Source of the DNA: Bipolaris cookei
Lineage: Eukaryota; Ascomycota; Dothideomycetes; Pleosporales; Pleosporaceae
Assembly (NCBI GenBank): GCA_002286855.1
Contig: NRSV01000030.1
Location: 310,001 to 374,000, forward strand
Direction: 5' to 3'
DNA length: 64,000 nucleotides
In this document: positions 46,114 through 57,108 of the stretch, piece by piece
Layout: each line of letters opens with the position of its first letter
How positions within the stretch are numbered: the stretch's first letter is position 1
Program-made: the position numbers and the translations under genes
The notes under the pieces: generated by a model
The model's database searches: none
What the model was told of the DNA's origin: nothing
The model's input: only the letters and a program-made list of their open reading frames with translations

Positions 46114-48197
46114 TCAAAAATCGAGAAAATTAACATACTCGTCTCTGCACGAAAGGCTGCCCAGATCGTCACAGTTGAGCCACAAATCTTTGTCACCAAC
46201 AGGGTACAATAGATCTGAATCCTTTGATGCGGCCTCTTCTTCGGATGAATCCGTCATACTTGTGCTACCAAAATTGAACTCACTGCTGTACACCGCTGTT
46301 GTAAAGTTGTCGAAGGTTAGATCGGATAACAGAGGTGTCACTAGTACTCCTGGCTGTGTGTACTCAGTGGTGTACTCGAAAGTTGATACGAGTCCGCTCT
46401 GCGACATGTCTTGCCCCTCTTGTCGCGCGTTCAGACCTGTGAAGTTCCTGGCGAGTTTGGAAAACATATTTGGTTGTCCTTCACTTGATATTGGCCGCTT
46501 CTTGCTGGTGTGAGTTGTATTTTCAGGCTGCGGATGTGGTTTCCAGTCTGCCATTGTCAGTCCGTCTTTGAAGTGTGCCGCGATGTGAGTTTGTCTCGCA
46601 TCCCATGCCGTCATCTCAAGAGCGCAAAAACCGCAGGTCCAACTTTCTGGGCTATCTTTGCGCACTTCATCTGTTCTCCATAAGTCTCTTACAGCATCGG
46701 CCAGAGATGCCTTGTGAAAATTCTTCACATGTTGCCGGAGGTGATCTGGTCGCAAGAATGTTCTGTCTTCTTCGGCCTTGGCAATACATTCACCGATACG
46801 GTGAGAGTGAAGAAGATGCTCTTTGCTAGGATTCTGTAGCATGCAGAAAACACACAATGTGGACGAAGCGGGATAGGAAGAAGTGGTCAAGCTTGGGCCA
46901 GTGTGTAAACAGGTCCACTTCCGTTTCGGTCGGTGCTGAGTCTCCTCGTGACGACGCCAGGATTTTGGCGCTACAATTTGATAACAAAATGTGCATTGCC
47001 ACATGTTTGGTGTACTGTCTTTGATTTTGGTCGTTACTTGTGCTTGGGTACAAGACATGGTTGGGATCACCTTGGCAACTGGAGATATTGTACTGAAATG
47101 ACTGTAATCTTTCTTTTTGCCTCGCCTAGACGCTTTTAGCGTTTTTGGGTTGTAGACATGATCGAAATGACGGATCAACTCCAGACTTCGGTAGCCTTCA
47201 GGTATTGGCGACACTTTGACCTTTGAGAGGCGGTTCGTTGGATCTCTTTCTCCTTTTGAGTCTGGACGTGAACTCTCCGCATTACGTAGAAATCTTTGTC
47301 GTGCTCTAGCGTTCGTGAACCATGTGTTAACCTGCTTCTCTGTGATTCCACACTCTTGAGCCAATGCACGCTTGGTACTAGCATCAGGATACGGATTGCT
47401 GCTGTTGTCTCTTATCCAAAGTTTTAGGCGCAGCAGAGCATGTGACTCAAGCTTTGTAGGAGGCCGTTGAATGCAAGAGCGTTTAGCTTTGCAAGCGACT
47501 TTTGGAGATCCAGGGCAAGAAGTGCCTATATCGGGACTGTAGGAAGAAGGGGTGGTAGTCTGGTCGTAACTAATAGGTTCCAAGATACTACACATTGAAT
47601 TTCGCCCTTCCTCAAATTTATTGGGTAGATGATGTAGCTGCAATGCGTCAAGTTTCTTCACTTGGGGTGCAATATGCATCGATTCCTGTTCGGCTTCTAA
47701 ACTTTGCACAAGTCCTGATCTTCCAGTAGCACCGAACTCGGCTGTCAGCTTTCGACTGCATTCATCGCATTTCAGGGTTTCTCCAGGATTGATAATGTTC
47801 CAAAGTGCGCATAAAACGCACTCTTCCTTGACGCTGGCCGCCTGTAAATGGAGGTCGTGGTTTGCTCTCACATTTGTCGTAAACACGTTAAGCTTGGTGA
47901 TCACTGGCGCCGATGGAGAATCTGGTCTTTGCAGGCGCAGCTGATCTTCAACGTGGACCTTGAAGAAATCACCAAATTCTGAGCTAAAGCTTTTTTGAGA
48001 CGAGGATGATGATGATTTGCTGATTGTGGGACTCGCGACAAAGTCCATCTAGTATTGTCAGCAACCGCTTGGTGGAGATACGTCGGCTCTGGAGTAAGTA
48101 CATAGCCACCATCCTCTTCGTCCAGAGTATTTGACGCATAGCCCGAGTCAACGGACCATATGCTAGCTGCTTTGTTCTTCCCTTTTGGTGGAAGCAT
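46114..48197 (-). CDS. Homeobox plus C2H2 zinc-finger transcription factor
   Basis: Exons 48197-48102 and 48048-46114 (intron 53 nt, phase 0) give 676 residues. Exon 1 (MLPPKGKNKAASIWSVDSGY) joins to MDFVASPTIS after an acceptor GCTGAC...ACTAG. A TALE/KN-type homeodomain lies at about 231-287, with the recognition helix EKQVNTWFTNARARQRF (WF-x-N-A-R). C2H2-like fingers follow: WQCTFCYQIVAPKSWRRHEETQH at about 382-404, in short pieces, and WTCGFCALEMTAWDARQTHI further on. A CxxC-rich segment (CVLCALW ... CDECSRK) lies before the homeodomain. This combination is a known fungal regulator class. No targets can be inferred, though it sits beside the HET gene. Ser-rich and acidic ends are probably disordered. 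Confidence 0.9.
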
Positions 48198-48693
48198 CTT
48201 GAGATAACGCTCTAATGTGGTGAAACTGCAATCTCTCGTTGCGTTCTTTGTGTTGCTATGGACAAAATACAAGCAGCGAGTGGGTGAATGTAAGTAGCTG
48301 GATTGATGTGACGACCGGCGATGAGACTAGGTCACCTTATGTTGAGATACAGGGTGCCAGTGGCTGTGCTGGACGCCTGATTAAGACATAAGTGTGGCGT
48401 TCTATCCATTCTCAGCTCCATAATGAGATGGGGTTACGCCTTTGAGTAAGCATGACAGCATGGGCTACCGAAAAAAATGCTTTGTAGTGGCAATGTCTAC
48501 GATAAAAGATTGCTAAAAGCATTTATCTCGGTTACAGAATGTACGATGGCACGCATGCATCTCGACTTGAATGTAGCGCAGTACACGTACAGATGTATCA
48601 GTTTTGGCACTCTAGTGTTGACTCTGTTTTTCATTGACCCTAATGCGATAAGACTGCATATGTTAAAAAAAGATTTGCCATCATACTATCTCT
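48198..48693. other. Intergenic region
   Basis: Promoter of the homeobox gene and 3' end of the LysM gene. No gene seen. Confidence 0.5.
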
Positions 48694-49333
48694 CTACGCA
48701 GGCACGCAAATGCCCTGGCCTGACACCAATCGATCGCAATCCACATGCGCGTTGCCCTGTAACTCTAGCAATTCTTCCACAGTGATGTGACTAATTTGTG
48801 CAATAGCCCAGCACGTATCTCCTTGTTTAATCTGAGCTTCATGACTGCTTTGATGACAATCGAGTGACTCTTTGGCAGGAGTTAGCGGCTCGGCATCACC
48901 TGTATACAAGAGTTTGAACACCAGAATCAAGAAGACCAAGACTATGAGCGCGAACGGCATCATCATACGCACCGCCTCCCTATTATCCTTGCCTATCGCG
49001 TCTTGTTGATCGTTGAACATCTCATCAAAGGTGCGCAAGGGCCGCCCGTTGCCCTTGTCGAGAAGGTGGATAGACGCGGATCGCGAAGATTGCGACGACG
49101 ATGGTGAATCGATACGATGCAATTCGCCGTAATGATTTCCAGGCTCCGACTCGTACATGGTACCGTCTGCGTCGCGAAAGGTGTAGGTTTGCGTGTCGGC
49201 GTCATAGCCTATGCGCTCAAAGCCAGAGGGGAGGCGCTCGGCGTCCTGTCTAGTTGTCAGTTGCGGGATGACACTAGAATGCTAGAGGGGCTTTCTGGTG
49301 GCTTACACTGTCCATGTCGATCCATCGGCCCAT
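48694..49333 (-). CDS. LysM-domain single-pass membrane protein
   Basis: Exons 49333-49307 and 49245-48694 (intron 61 nt, phase 0) give 192 residues. The start MGRWIDMDS joins to DAERLPSGFERIGYDADTQT, a conserved fungal N-terminus. One hydrophobic segment at about 103-123 (MMMPFALIVLVFLILVFKLL) is followed by a C-terminal LysM at about 140-190 (QIKQGDTCWAIAQIS, VEELLELQ, SGQGICVP). There is no N-terminal signal peptide. With the TM in the middle and basic residues before it, a type II orientation is likely, placing the LysM in the lumen or outside. LysM binds chitin or peptidoglycan-like glycans. It is unlike the secreted LysM effectors, which have a cleaved signal and no membrane anchor. Confidence 0.88.
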
Positions 49334-52305
49334 GATGAACTGCACCAGGCTGTAGTTAGGGGATGAGTTAGTTGAGAGGTAAAAGGAACTACCGTATAGC
49401 TGGCGCGCAGTGGCTCCAAGGCAACCGAGCGACAGTGGGCTGTGTCTCACAAAGTTAGGCGTGAGGCGTGCTGCGTGCATACATACGGCAAGTCAGTGTA
49501 AGCAGAGCCGTGGCTGCCAATGACGCGCTGTCGGGCAATCATTTGTATACGAGAGTGCACGAGTCATGAATGCACGTGATAGGCCAGACAATCCTGCCAT
49601 CTCTCCATCTCTCCATTACTAAATTATAGGATCCAACTTGGCTACAAAGGCTACAATTATAGCGGACAGAGCGCCCCTTTCTCCTATACTTGTTGATCAT
49701 CAGGACACTACTCGGCTTTCTGTCCAAGTCCACAAGATCAACTTGCTGTTTTTGCCGAACTATCATCTTAAGACATACAATCAGATTTAGAGTAAAGTTG
49801 AGGGGCTATAAAGGAAGTGGAATCTGCATGATTGCTGTCTATAGCGTTGATCTCGATGGCTTCCCCGTTGCCTAGCCAGCTCGTCGCCACTGCCCTATGC
49901 TTGAACATCACTCTCCAAGTTATATCGGTACTTCCTAACGTAAGAATAGCATAGATATAGACTTTGAGTAAGCGTAGAGAGCTAGCAGTGGAGCAGTACT
50001 ACAAACGCCCCAACAACCCTGAGCACACCCAGCATAGCTAAGACCAACTACGTCAACTTCTCAAAGCACAGTCGCACAACTTCTTCACGCTTAACCCTGA
50101 ACGGCACGAAGTGGTCTGCCAATCTACTCTACAACAAGTCCAGCTTGCTGTATGTCGGCTTATCGTTAGATGCGCATATAGTAAGCGCGTTAGATTCCAT
50201 ATTTGCTTGCTCAGCCAACTCATTGTGCATGTATCGATGCACTTCTGGCTGCACTTCTGCATTCTACATGCGTCTATGTGTTTTCAAGACACCAGTCGGT
50301 CTGCTCATACTTCACGGTCACAGTCATTTCCGTTATTCTTGCTATTCAAATGCCTTGCACGACCAATGACTGAATACCCGTTTCACGATTGTGATTCCCA
50401 ATTTTGGTCGATAGTAAACGGCGGGAATGCAGCTTGGTTTCATATTATGATGCAATCTACTTTTGTTTGGCATCTCATCTATAGGTTCTTCAAAATCCTT
50501 ATCAGTTTTTCCTTATTCGCTGACAGCTGTTGGGCATTGCCTCCGTGGTCCAATGTGTGTACTTTTGTTATATTGAATTTCATCACTTCTTTGGAACTAC
50601 TTGATGACCTCAGAATACTCGCACTCGGATGAATCTCTGCGGAGCAAAACTGGAGAAGATTATCTGGGGTCAATATGAAGGGCATGGCCGTATCATGGTG
50701 TCTGCTTCTAGATCCCGATGACATGAAATAGTGGCTACTTTAATAAGAGCCGATGAGTGACAGGTTTTGGTGCTTTCAAGGAATATTCATCATTCCTGTT
50801 CCCTAACTTTGCCTCTAAACACGTTTTCGGCGTCAGGAATAGCACCGATACCCTGGCTACAAGTTGCATGGTGATACCAAAGCAAAGCATCTTGCTATCA
50901 GGCCAAAGCCGGGAATTGTCTGTGCTAACAGCTTATGCTTATTTCCTATGTTCTGTTCACCTGTTGATTGCTGTTTTCTTGGCATTGTTTTTTTTGTCTG
51001 CTTTTTCTTTCTGGAAACCTGATTGGCTGCTGTTCACCGACATGGCGGCCAGGCTGAATATGCATAAATACATTTAATTTTGTAGGTGTAAGACATTAGA
51101 GAATTGCGTAGGTTGTGCAGCAATGCTGTTGCTCAAAACTGCTACAGTGGTGGCGCGTGTATGGTCGTGGCTAAGGCTGGACTGCAAATGGCTATCAGCC
51201 ATGATCGGACCCGACAAACGGCGACAGAGCGTAGTAAACCACGTAGTGACAGATTACTTTAAAAGTCGAAGCGTACTTTTTCATTTGACCGGTTGGAAAG
51301 TGAATTGCTTGGATGATACCTCTGCAGGAGGAGCCGCTTGAATTCTGAATGCGTGATGGTAATGCAAGCGTGTCAATGATACTGTTGAGAAGTGGTACGT
51401 ACTCGGTACAGCCGTGGCCATGCAGGGTGTGCACAGATTCCCGTGACACACCATCTACCCCAATAACCCAAAGCGTACAGAAACTGACGTTTTGGCGATT
51501 AGGTTCAATGCTTTGTTGAATGTTTTCTTATTTTCTTATTTTTTTTGGCGTCGTCGAGCTTTCTTGCAAAGCTTGGCGTGATGCTGAATGGGGTTTTGGC
51601 TTACCGGTGTGTCCCAATTAGGTGCAACGCGTGAATAGCAATTAAACAGCCATAGCGCTTGCTAGCGTAGATCGCGATCAATCCATCGCAGCGAGAAATT
51701 GAGCCACCCTCTCGTTACGACGTTTTTTTACTAGGTCACATTTCTGAACTTGTACTACAGTTGGCCATCGAAGATGGTCTCTCATTCGAACGCCTGGTCA
51801 GGTGTCACATGAGGTGAACAAATCCAGAGCGAGGTATGCGTAAATTGTAGTTCATATCTTGTACTATGTCCTGGAAGTCCTAGCGGACACGACCATCGCT
51901 TAGCCGGTTGTACCAGCCAAAAATTATGTTTTCCATGATGCGCAGGCCCCTAGAACACCTGCAGCACGCCCAGTCCTGAACCCTTGGCTAATGTCGCTAT
52001 GACTTGCTTGCTCGGTCAGTGCTCTCTCGCTGTGCTGTAGACTTGTGGACTTGCTTCTGTATGACTGGAAGCTCCTGAATCCCATCGATCGATCACGGCC
52101 TATCTGATTCGGGTCTTGCTTCTCTTAATCGCGTATATATATATCCAGTCCCAGCTGCCTAAACACGAACATCTCTTCATCAACCTCTTCTTCATCAATC
52201 ACAACTACAATCACAATCACTACCACCTTCGTACTCCATTCAATATTGCAAGCTATTTCGGTTTTTGTCTTTTCTTCAACACCAACCCATTAAATCTCTT
52301 TCAAA
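49334..52305. other. 3-kb region without a supportable gene
   Basis: Open frames are few and short. A stretch near 49970-50200 reads protein-like in one + frame (RELAVEQYYKRPNN, then an in-frame TAA, then FFTLNPERHEVVCQ), suggesting a small relic of a gene or transposon, but I cannot name it. The 200 bp before 52306 is a typical leader with a TATATATA box (about 52136). Confidence 0.4.
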
Positions 52306-52712
52306 ATGCTCACCAAGGTCATCCTCCTTACTCTCGTGGCTGTTGCCGCCGCTGCCCCGCAGAAATCTGTTCCGAAGAACGATGCTACTGCCATCAAAGA
52401 CCAGTGTGGTGGCGACGCCGAAGTCTACTGCTGCAACAATGAGACCGCCGAGAAGGCAACCAAGCCGAAGTCGGTTTTTCCTATCGATGCCGACATTGCC
52501 GACCTCCAGAACCTTCTTGGACAATGCAACGATGTCACTGTTGCTATCTTCCGCAACCTTGTTCCACTCAACAGGATGTGCTCTCAGCAGGCAGTTTGCT
52601 GTAACAAGACTGAGCAGACGGTAATACAATCCCTTCACATCGTTCTTCATCTTTACTAACATAAACATTATAGGGTGTTGTCAACATCGCCTGCAACCCG
52701 ATCCATATCTAA
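52306..52712 (+). CDS. Class I hydrophobin
   Basis: Small secreted surface-active protein that self-assembles at air-water interfaces. Exons 52306-52620 and 52674-52712 (intron 53 nt, phase 0) give 117 residues. Signal peptide: MLTKVILLTLVAVAAAA. Eight Cys in the hydrophobin order: C34, C42-C43, C74, C92, C98-C99 and C112. The long spacing between C3 and C4 (30 residues) and between C4 and C5 (17) fits class I rather than class II. Only the last Cys and 12 neighbouring residues are in exon 2 (GVVNIACNPIHI). Potential N-glycosylation sites are at NNET and NKTE. Intact. Confidence 0.95.
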
Positions 52713-53043
52713 ATACACACTACTACTACAGCAACGTGTAGTTTGGTATTTAGGTACTGATATTACTTATAGTAGTGGTCGAGATTAGGTCTTCGATTAC
52801 AAAGTTCACACTTGTACCTAGACATATTCTCTTCTCACTATCTCTATTCTTATTCTTCGTAATTCCTACTCTTAGAGCAACTTAGACTATACACTAAAAA
52901 TAGAAATTGATTTTTTTCTCCAAACTAATTATTTTTACTCATCACCATTCTATCGATTTCTTGGAAATTGAATAAATCTGGCTTCATTCGAAAGCTGCAC
53001 ATGAGAAGAGCCTAGCACACATAGCCATATCATCCGCGATGAG
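52713..53043. other. Hydrophobin 3' flank
   Basis: AT-rich; presumably the 3' untranslated region and the boundary with the transposon-rich zone. Confidence 0.5.
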
Positions 53044-53662
53044 ATGGCAGTGTCAGAAACTGAGATAGAAGGGCGTAACCCCCGGGACGCATCGCGAACG
53101 CGTCAGGGCGGTAACAACAACAAAACGAAAGGGGAAGCCGGCAGAGCTAAGAAAAAAGATAATGAGATCACTCAAATGATTACAGAAGGCATACAGGAAG
53201 GGGTAACAGAGCTGGGGAAGGGGGGATCTGAGTTCGCGCGCGATGCTCACCCGCCTCCGGAGGATCAAATCGCTACTAGGTAATGGCAAAAAAAGCCACA
53301 CCAAGCGACGAGATCAACCGTAGTCTACGTGAAATCACTCAGCGTCTCACCGCAATCGAAAAAAGGACAGCAGCAAGCATTGAGACCCCATCCTGGAGCC
53401 AAGTAGTCGCGGGAGGTGTACAACAGAGACCGAGAATCAAGATCCGACTCGGAAAAAAGCCCGATGAGCAGTCCAAGACGGGCGAACGGCAACTCGAGTA
53501 GGTTATATCGGCTATCCCAGACGCGCAAGCCATAATAACACACCCAAGATCCTCAGAAAAGGTGTCGGTGCTAATCAGCAACGCAGCTCGAAGGGACCAG
53601 ATACCGTCTTGGCGCACCCAACGAGCCATTCCGGCCAACAAGCCACCCGTACCCCATAACAT
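53044..53662 (+). pseudogene. LINE-type ORF1/gag relic
   Basis: Two overlapping open stretches (53044-53283 and 53283-53501), then continued reading to about 53660 past one TAG, form a single disrupted coding region. Content is charged N-terminal sequence, a helix (REITQRLTAIEKRTAASIE), SWSQVVAGG, then AIPDAQAIITHPRSSEKVSV. The last part resembles the ORF1/gag region of fungal Tad-like non-LTR elements. A frame change at the TAATG overlap and a stop after ERQLE break it. No reverse transcriptase follows, so it is a fragment. Confidence 0.45.
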
Positions 53663-53953
53663 GAGTTATCTCAATTTCAACGCGCCATGACTCCGCAAAT
53701 ATGGATCTGAACCAGGAAGCGATTGAATATTTGGAATTGTGTGAAGCTGAAGACAAATATTGTCGCAGACTATGCAAGGATATATCGACATGAATTACAT
53801 CCAATGTTATGCCAGGACTTACGGAGGTGCCTTTCAAAAGTTTGGCCCCCCCCCTGTCGGAAAGCTGAAAGCCATTATGCCCAATTAGGTTATTTGTCCA
53901 AGCACGTGAGTAGGCCTTATAGTGCAAAGCTCGATATCATTGCTTGACTGTAA

Positions 53954-54997
53954 TTAACTGCTTGAAGTTCTATAAATATCCTCCCATTCAGAATTAGCTG
54001 ATAGAGTGGTAGAAGGAGTAGCACGAAATCGACCAGCGTCTCTATCCTCTCTATACTCATTACCGCCCCTAAGCTCAATTATCTTTTGTATATGTATAGG
54101 GATACGCTCGATCAACGCCTGAATCTTATCTTGAGGCAACTCCGCCCAACGCTGCTCCCATGCCTGAATAGCTTCAGCTCTGCTCTTTGGTGTGCCCTTT
54201 CTCGTAGTTCTTCTCTTCATCCATGGCCAACACGGCTCAATCGCATTTAGATCTGGCGAATTACCTGGCCAAAGAAGCTTCGTAATGCCATATAGGTCAT
54301 ATATCAACTGCTGAGCGTGATGCTCATGTGATGGAGCTTTGTCTTTTTGTACGATTGTTCCTAGTCGAGCATCTTTACACTGCTGCGCAAAGGGTAGCAG
54401 CTTTGGTCGAAGAATTGTTGTTTGATAGCGATACCAATCAATGCCAGAACCTTTACCACGAGCTAGCTTCCCATTCTTTTGATTCCATCGCCACTGAAGC
54501 TTCTGGCTACGGGTTGTTTGTAGATTAAGTTGACGTATACCATTATTAAGCTCCCATTGCTCTTTCATCAGTGGCTCAAGATTCTCGTTCATCTCCTTTA
54601 TCTCTTTATCAGCCTTTTCCTTGTCCTTCTTCGTCTCTGATATCCAGCAATGACACGGCCCCTTGTTGTCGTAGGAGAAGCACGCCCAGAACATAAACTC
54701 GGAATCGCCTTTCCAACGCTCCCGAATACAGCTTCATACAAAAGCTTCATCAGCTTTACGCCATACACGATAGCCACCTCGTCGATAGAGCAACACAACA
54801 CTCGTTTCGTCTGACCAAATCACATTCTTCCAGTCTTCGAGAGTCCAGTCTTTATGCTCTAAACACCACTTAAGTCGATCCTCCCGCATCTTTGTTACAA
54901 GTAACAGGAAGTTTCTCTCCTTGACTAAAGACGAGAAGGCGGCAAGCCGAGGGACGTCCACATCAGAAGGTAATGATCGCCGCAGGGCGACGATCAC
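53954..54997 (-). pseudogene. Tc1/mariner-type transposase relic
   Basis: DDE transposase remnant. Landmarks in order: DWKNVIWSDETSV (first Asp), FMFWACFSYDNKGP, VQKDKAPSHEHHAQ (second Asp) and WPGNSPDLNAIEPCWPWMK (third acidic). A TGA at 54736-54734 interrupts otherwise continuous frame between EAFV and SCIRERWKG; a CGA to TGA change would explain it. The N-terminal DNA-binding helix-turn-helix part is missing and the relic begins abruptly next to the tandem palindromic repeats at 54996-55180. The codon at 54997 is GTG, not a real start. Confidence 0.8.
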
Positions 54998-55180
54998 GTG
55001 ATTGCCATTACGCCAAGACCAGCCATCAGGCGCTAATGCCTGATGGCAGGAAATATGTGATGGTAGCCATCACACCAAGGCCAACCATCAGGCGCTAATG
55101 CCTGATGGCAGAGAATATGTGATGGCAAACATCAGAGACATCAGACATGACAAGGATTAGGTCCTGATGGCAGTGATGGC
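54996..55180. repeat. Tandem ~61-bp repeats, each with a palindrome
   Basis: Nearly three copies of a unit of about 61 bp. Two copies contain CATCAGGC, six bases (GCTAAT), then GCCTGATG, a 22-bp inverted repeat; the third is degenerate. The units also share GGCAGRRAAT then ATGTGATGG. They abut the broken end of the Tc1-like relic. Confidence 0.75.
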
Positions 55181-55261
55181 AGGGCTGGAAGCAATGAGGA
55201 TATAAGGATGGATGGATTTCATTATTACTCTCGTTGTGGTCAACTCAAATTGTACTTACTA

Positions 55262-57106
55262 ACGTCAATGTATAGCGAGTGACAGATTATAGCGTTTGAC
55301 AGAAAACGCCAAGCCCCCACCAACATCACCACCTTTGCACACCCATTACAGCGCGACAACAATAGTAAATTAAGATTAGAAAAGTCTAACCTACTCAGAG
55401 TCTACTTCTACATCTTGCTTACAGGTGCGCAAGTTATGCCCAGTTCCGCCGCAGCGTCCACAGCGCCTTTGCGATGGTTCGCCTACTTCAGCGCTCTCTC
55501 CCTTCTTTACCTTCTTCCCACTACCACGCGCCCTAGACTCATTCAGAGTTGTCAGTCTCTCTCCTTCCTCAACTGTTAGGGTCTCTCCTTTCAGTAGCCG
55601 CCTTCTTTTATGTGATCTCCTTCGCGTGGCGGTTTCATTAGCTGCTTTAAGCTCAGAGACCCGTTTCTTAACCAACATCAGCTCATGCGCAATAGCAGTC
55701 GCACCTTTAACTAAGTTTTCAACAGCACCTAGCATACTTGTTGGTGAACTATCTATGTGCCTTTGAATCCTCTGCTTCACCAGCATCGATTGCAACCCTA
55801 ATTCTAGGGTATTGCTTGGGGTTTGCGACAGCCAGGGCAGATCTTCTGCAGCAGGTGGTGAAGGGGTGCACAGCTTAACATCAAGCTTCGATATCACCAC
55901 CTTTGGGTCGTGTGGAACTAAGCCAGCTCCTCGAAACCCTCCTAGGATATTATCCTTTGTAATTGTCTTAAGATAGGCTTGCTGGAAGGCTGGTAAGAAC
56001 TCTATCTTGGTCATATGGTTGATCCCATTGCGCATCAGCTCCTCGGCTTGGCGCCCATATGCCCTCTTCAAAGGCGAAAAACACCCCACATCAAGAGGCT
56101 GCAGTAGATGGGAAGAGTGCGGAGGCATACATAGGGTAATAATCTTTGCTTCTGTGCAGTATTGCTGGAATTTGACTGAGTTGTGGCTCTCATGACCGTC
56201 TAGAATGAGTAGGCAATAGTCTCCAACAGTACGCTCTTTTGTATGCCTGTTGTAGTGCTCTGGCCACTTCATACCAAGCTCATTTGTTGTCCAGCCATTC
56301 TCAGAGACTGCAAGAACCCAATACCTAGGTAGACTATCTTCCTTGTACCAGGCAGAGAGGTAATGCTTGCCTTGAAAGATGATAAAGGGTGGGGTCGCCC
56401 AGCCAGCTGCGCTGACACAAACCACGCTGGTAACCCACTCTCGGTTGCCCTGCTGCAGAGATTTTGGCTTTGATCGACGGTCAGAGGCTGTGACTACTGC
56501 TGACGAGTTATGCATGCCCATCATGAAGCCCGTCTCGTCAAAATTGTATATATCGTCGTCCTGGATCCCATACTTGGCTTTGGTATTCTGTACTAGGCGG
56601 AACCAGTCCTGCACAAGCTTAGGATCTTCACAGAGGGCTCTCTTATAGTCGTACTTTCGATTAAACTTCATCTTGAGCTCTGGGCGACGCTTAATGAATG
56701 CTCTTGGCCAGTTTGGGCCAACAGGGTCGCGGTTGCGGGCAGCCAGCAAAGAATCAGCTAGATCTTTGATAGCAGGAAGGCGCAGCGGAAACCCTCGTGC
56801 ATCAAGATCAAGAATATACTTGATAATCATCTCCTCTTCTGTTATAAATAGTTTCATTGAGTTGGGCGCACAATCTTGTCGAGAAGGCTTTCCTATGAGT
56901 CTTCGTCGTAGGGTACTTTCGCACACTTTGTAGAGAGCCACAGCACGTGGAATGTTAATTGTCGCGTCGCGTTTAATAGCCTGAAGTGCAAGCTGTATTT
57001 GAGATTCTTTTGAGGAGTTTTTTAAATCATTTGGTTGAGGCATCGCGTGTAGTAGTCAAAGTTGATGGGGGCTTGGCGTTTTCTGTCACTCGCTATACAT
57101 TGACGT
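55262..57106 (-). mobile_element. Complete pogo/Fot1 DNA transposon with TA target duplication
   Basis: 1,845 bp bounded by inverted repeats starting ACGTCAATGTATAGCGAGTG at both ends and flanked by TA at 55260-55261 and 57107-57108. Inside the terminal repeat the left end has a second 17-bp unit (TATAGCGTTTGACAGAA after TATAGCGAGTGACAGAT) that the right end lacks; both ends then continue AACGCCAAGCCCCC. The element encodes one uninterrupted transposase and looks recently active. Confidence 0.9.
55391..57043 (-). CDS. pogo/Fot1 transposase, intact
   Basis: Cut-and-paste transposase, 550 residues, single exon from ATG 57043. N-terminal Psq/CENP-B-like helix-turn-helix DNA binding (IQLALQAIKR ... 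VCESTLRRRL), then a second helical DNA-binding unit (FPLRLPAIKDLADSLL ... WPRAFIKRRPEL). The DDE catalytic core has D169 in IYNFDETGF, D282 in LLILDGHESHN and D318 in LLQPLDVGCF, spacing DD35D as in Fot1/pogo. A C-terminal zinc knuckle CGRCGGTGHNLRTC precedes an acidic tail. No stops or missing catalytic residues, so it could be functional. Confidence 0.95.
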   Translation of the reverse strand: MPQPNDLKNSSKESQIQLALQAIKRDATINIPRAVALYKVCESTLRRRLIGKPSRQDCAPNSMKLFITEEEMIIKYILDLDARGFPLRLPAIKDLADSLLAARNRDPVGPNWPRAFIKRRPELKMKFNRKYDYKRALCEDPKLVQDWFRLVQNTKAKYGIQDDDIYNFDETGFMMGMHNSSAVVTASDRRSKPKSLQQGNREWVTSVVCVSAAGWATPPFIIFQGKHYLSAWYKEDSLPRYWVLAVSENGWTTNELGMKWPEHYNRHTKERTVGDYCLLILDGHESHNSVKFQQYCTEAKIITLCMPPHSSHLLQPLDVGCFSPLKRAYGRQAEELMRNGINHMTKIEFLPAFQQAYLKTITKDNILGGFRGAGLVPHDPKVVISKLDVKLCTPSPPAAEDLPWLSQTPSNTLELGLQSMLVKQRIQRHIDSSPTSMLGAVENLVKGATAIAHELMLVKKRVSELKAANETATRRRSHKRRRLLKGETLTVEEGERLTTLNESRARGSGKKVKKGESAEVGEPSQRRCGRCGGTGHNLRTCKQDVEVDSE

Positions 57107-57108
57107 TA

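Noticed and set aside
48694..49333. Secreted LysM effector
   Set aside because: No signal peptide; a central transmembrane segment makes it a membrane protein.
50111..50632. 173-codon + strand frame
   Set aside because: Hydrophobic but with no family resemblance, no good upstream context and no detectable splice partners; at most part of an old relic.
54996..55180. Repeat array reminiscent of a CRISPR locus
   Set aside because: Under three degenerate units, no constant-length spacers, and the context is a eukaryotic transposon cluster.
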